From the NCBI RefSeq assembly GCF_029433445.1, contig NZ_JAQTIC010000006.1, forward strand, positions 124,001 to 188,000: a DNA stretch of 64,000 nt. The letters are read 5' to 3'. The position numbers and the translations under genes are program-made. The notes under the pieces were generated by a model. That model did no database searches. It had not been told where the DNA came from and saw nothing but the letters and a program-made list of their open reading frames with translations. This document shows, one piece after another, positions 62,410 through 64,000 of this stretch; position 1 is the first letter of the stretch; each line of letters begins with the position of its first letter. The DNA comes from Lactobacillus sp. ESL0701 (GTDB lineage: Bacteria > Bacillota > Bacilli > Lactobacillales > Lactobacillaceae).

Positions 62410-63249
62410 ATGAATATACTTTTTTGTGGTGACCATCATGCCGAAGATGGAATTTTAATTGCCACATTATCATTATTAAAAAATGCGGGCGCTAAAGAGT
62501 TACATATTTATATTTTAACGATGTACACGCAAAATTATAAAAAGAAGTTTCAGCCTTTTTCCAAGCATGCCGCAGATTATCTCAGCTCGCTCTTAATTAA
62601 GCAAAATCCTCAGAACACTTTAAAATTAATTGACTGTACGGGACTATTTGCTAAAGAACCACCGCTGGCCAATATGGGGACACACTTTACGCCTTACGCC
62701 ATGCTGCGGCTATTTGCCGATGAAATTCCGCAATTACCGGATAGAATTTTATACCTCGACGCCGACGTCATCGTGCGCCGCAGCCTTAAGCACTTCTATG
62801 AGCAAGACCTGACCGATACCGAATTTATCGGGGTGTTAGATTATTGGGGGCGGTTTTTCTTCCATAATTTGCACGAACACGCCCTATTTGACTATGTTAA
62901 TTCCGGAGTTTTACTGCTAAATATGCCTAAAGTCAAGCAGACACGGCTCTTTGCCCGCATACGTCACTTATTACAGACGAAAAATGTTTTTATGCCTGAC
63001 CAATCTGCTCTTAATCATTTCGCCCAACACAAAAAAATTGCGCCGCGGCGTTATAATGAGCAATACAAATTAAAACCTGACACAGTCATCCAGCATTTCA
63101 CCACTAGTTTTCGCTTTTTACCACTGTTTCATACACAAACAGTTAAGCCCTGGGATGTTGAACGTGTCCATCAGGTCTTGAAACTACATGAATACGATGA
63201 CATTTTGAACCGTTACCTAGAATTAAAGGGCAACCTAGAACAAAATTAA
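62410..63249 (+). CDS. Family 8 glycosyltransferase
   Basis: 279 residues: FCGDHHAEDG N-terminus, DxD site YLDADVIV, VNSGVLLLNM and late TVKPWDVERVH, the GT8 pattern. AAGGAGTTG ribosome site. Probably adds glucose or galactose to a surface polymer or glycolipid in one operon with the acyltransferase and the next GT8. Confidence 0.9.
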   Translation: MNILFCGDHHAEDGILIATLSLLKNAGAKELHIYILTMYTQNYKKKFQPFSKHAADYLSSLLIKQNPQNTLKLIDCTGLFAKEPPLANMGTHFTPYAMLRLFADEIPQLPDRILYLDADVIVRRSLKHFYEQDLTDTEFIGVLDYWGRFFFHNLHEHALFDYVNSGVLLLNMPKVKQTRLFARIRHLLQTKNVFMPDQSALNHFAQHKKIAPRRYNEQYKLKPDTVIQHFTTSFRFLPLFHTQTVKPWDVERVHQVLKLHEYDDILNRYLELKGNLEQN

Positions 63250-63268
63250 TTTTATTGGAGAGAAATTT

Positions 63269-64000
63269 ATGACAATTCCAGTTTTTTATTCAATCAGCGA
63301 TGACTACACAAAATACGCGGCGGTTTCGCTTAACTCACTAGTCAAACATGCTAACTCGGCTAACGATTACACCGTTTATTTTTTAAATCAAGATTTAACT
63401 GATGAACACAAAAAAGATTTAGCAGCCTTTGGCAGCGACAACATTCACATCAAGTTTTATACAATTGATGAACAAGTTGTTGAAGCAATTGAAGATCGCC
63501 CAGAGAATTATCTCAAAGCCGACTTCTTCACCATGTCAATCTTTTACCGGCTGTATATCCCCGACCTATTTCCACAATATGATAAAGCAATTTATATTGA
63601 TGCGGATACGATTATCAACGAAGATATTGCCAATTTATATGAAACAGAATTAGGTAACAACTTATTCGGCGCTTGTATGGATTCATCAATCCAATATGTT
63701 CCCAAGATGATTACCTATATTAAGGAAGTTTTGGCACTTGACCCAAAGAAATACATCAATTCCGGCGTCTTAGTTCTTAACTGCCAGGCATTCCGCGATG
63801 AACACTTTGTGGCGCACTTTACTGACTTGTTAACTAAGTATCATTTTGACTGTATTGCAACCGACCAAGATTACCTTAACGAAATTTGCGAAGGGCGGAT
63901 CTTTTATCTTGATCCTAAGTGGGATGCAATGCCTAATGAGAACACAGAAGCAATTGCGCAACCAGGAATCATTCACTATAACTTATTCTTTAAGCCGTGG
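63269..64000 (+). CDS. Family 8 glycosyltransferase (3' end cut off)
   Basis: 244 codons to the window edge. PVFYSISDDYTKYAAVSLNSL, DxD site YIDADTII, YINSGVLVLNC and HYNLFFKPW match GT8 enzymes. TTGGAGAG precedes the ATG. Paralogue of the preceding gene. Confidence 0.92.
   Translation, partial: MTIPVFYSISDDYTKYAAVSLNSLVKHANSANDYTVYFLNQDLTDEHKKDLAAFGSDNIHIKFYTIDEQVVEAIEDRPENYLKADFFTMSIFYRLYIPDLFPQYDKAIYIDADTIINEDIANLYETELGNNLFGACMDSSIQYVPKMITYIKEVLALDPKKYINSGVLVLNCQAFRDEHFVAHFTDLLTKYHFDCIATDQDYLNEICEGRIFYLDPKWDAMPNENTEAIAQPGIIHYNLFFKPW

Noticed and set aside
1..64000. CRISPR array, prophage or insertion sequence
   Set aside because: No regularly spaced direct repeats, no transposase, integrase or phage structural genes were seen anywhere in the window.

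Overview
The window is a 64 kb piece of a low-GC Gram-positive chromosome, almost certainly a Lactobacillus sensu stricto (acidophilus/delbrueckii side of the family). The evidence is the gene set: PepN aminopeptidase, an aggregation-promoting-factor-like protein, the walR-walK-walH-walI-walJ-htrA-rlmH cluster next to two tRNA-Lys genes, single-subunit AsnA under a T-box, and a D-Ala-D-Ala ligase of the tyrosine type expected in vancomycin-sensitive lactobacilli. No phage, insertion sequence or CRISPR array was seen. Species cannot be settled from the sequence alone.

Layout. 1-12 kb: DUF4931/GalT-like protein (cut by the window edge), L,D-transpeptidase, peptide transporter, PepN, short Apf-like protein, esterase plus a YibE/F membrane pair, a MerR-like coiled-coil protein and Ddl. 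12-16.4 kb: an accessory island. It holds an AT-rich, apparently quorum-sensing-controlled bacteriocin locus (thioredoxin-like protein, Rgg-type regulator, a 14-residue SHP-like peptide, a Sec-exported precursor with a two-cysteine C-terminal core, a probable immunity protein). Two copies of a type I (Hol-Tox) toxin locus flank it, one decayed and one intact. 16.4-25.8 kb: GNAT, TetR plus membrane protein, Prs, hydrolase, GT2, DUF1002, RNase HI, DUF915 hydrolase, cardiolipin synthase. 26-32.6 kb: a secreted orphan domain protein, T-box-asnA, sirtuin, a broken ogt, TerC, DUF488, alkyl-adenine glycosylase and a decayed AlbA_2-type gene.

33-39 kb: two lysine-riboswitch operons. Each opens with a substrate-binding-protein/permease fusion; the first continues with a DapE-like deacylase, the second with the only ABC ATPase. 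39-49 kb: XRE regulator, AIM24, HNH nuclease, a 46-residue basic protein, a HesB-like protein, an SLC13/ArsB-type permease, LemA-HtpX, AraC regulator, and a TPP-riboswitch-controlled ECF module (fused double ATPase plus T component, no S component). 48.5-57.7 kb: ROK kinase, rlmH, a DnaA-box-rich gap, htrA and the wal operon, then two identical tRNA-Lys genes. 57.8-64 kb: an AT-rich stretch with a duplicated-barrel protein and a matrixin-like metalloprotease whose C-terminal domain is the orphan domain at 26 kb. DUF1700/DUF4097, a lipid acyltransferase lacking a standard start codon, and two GT8 glycosyltransferases follow.

The most interesting undescribed system is the bacteriocin/Rgg-SHP locus (12.3-14.9 kb). 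A 12-bp motif shared by the promoter regions of the oxidoreductase and of the SHP-precursor unit suggests one regulon. The second is the metalloprotease and its orphan accessory-domain partner.
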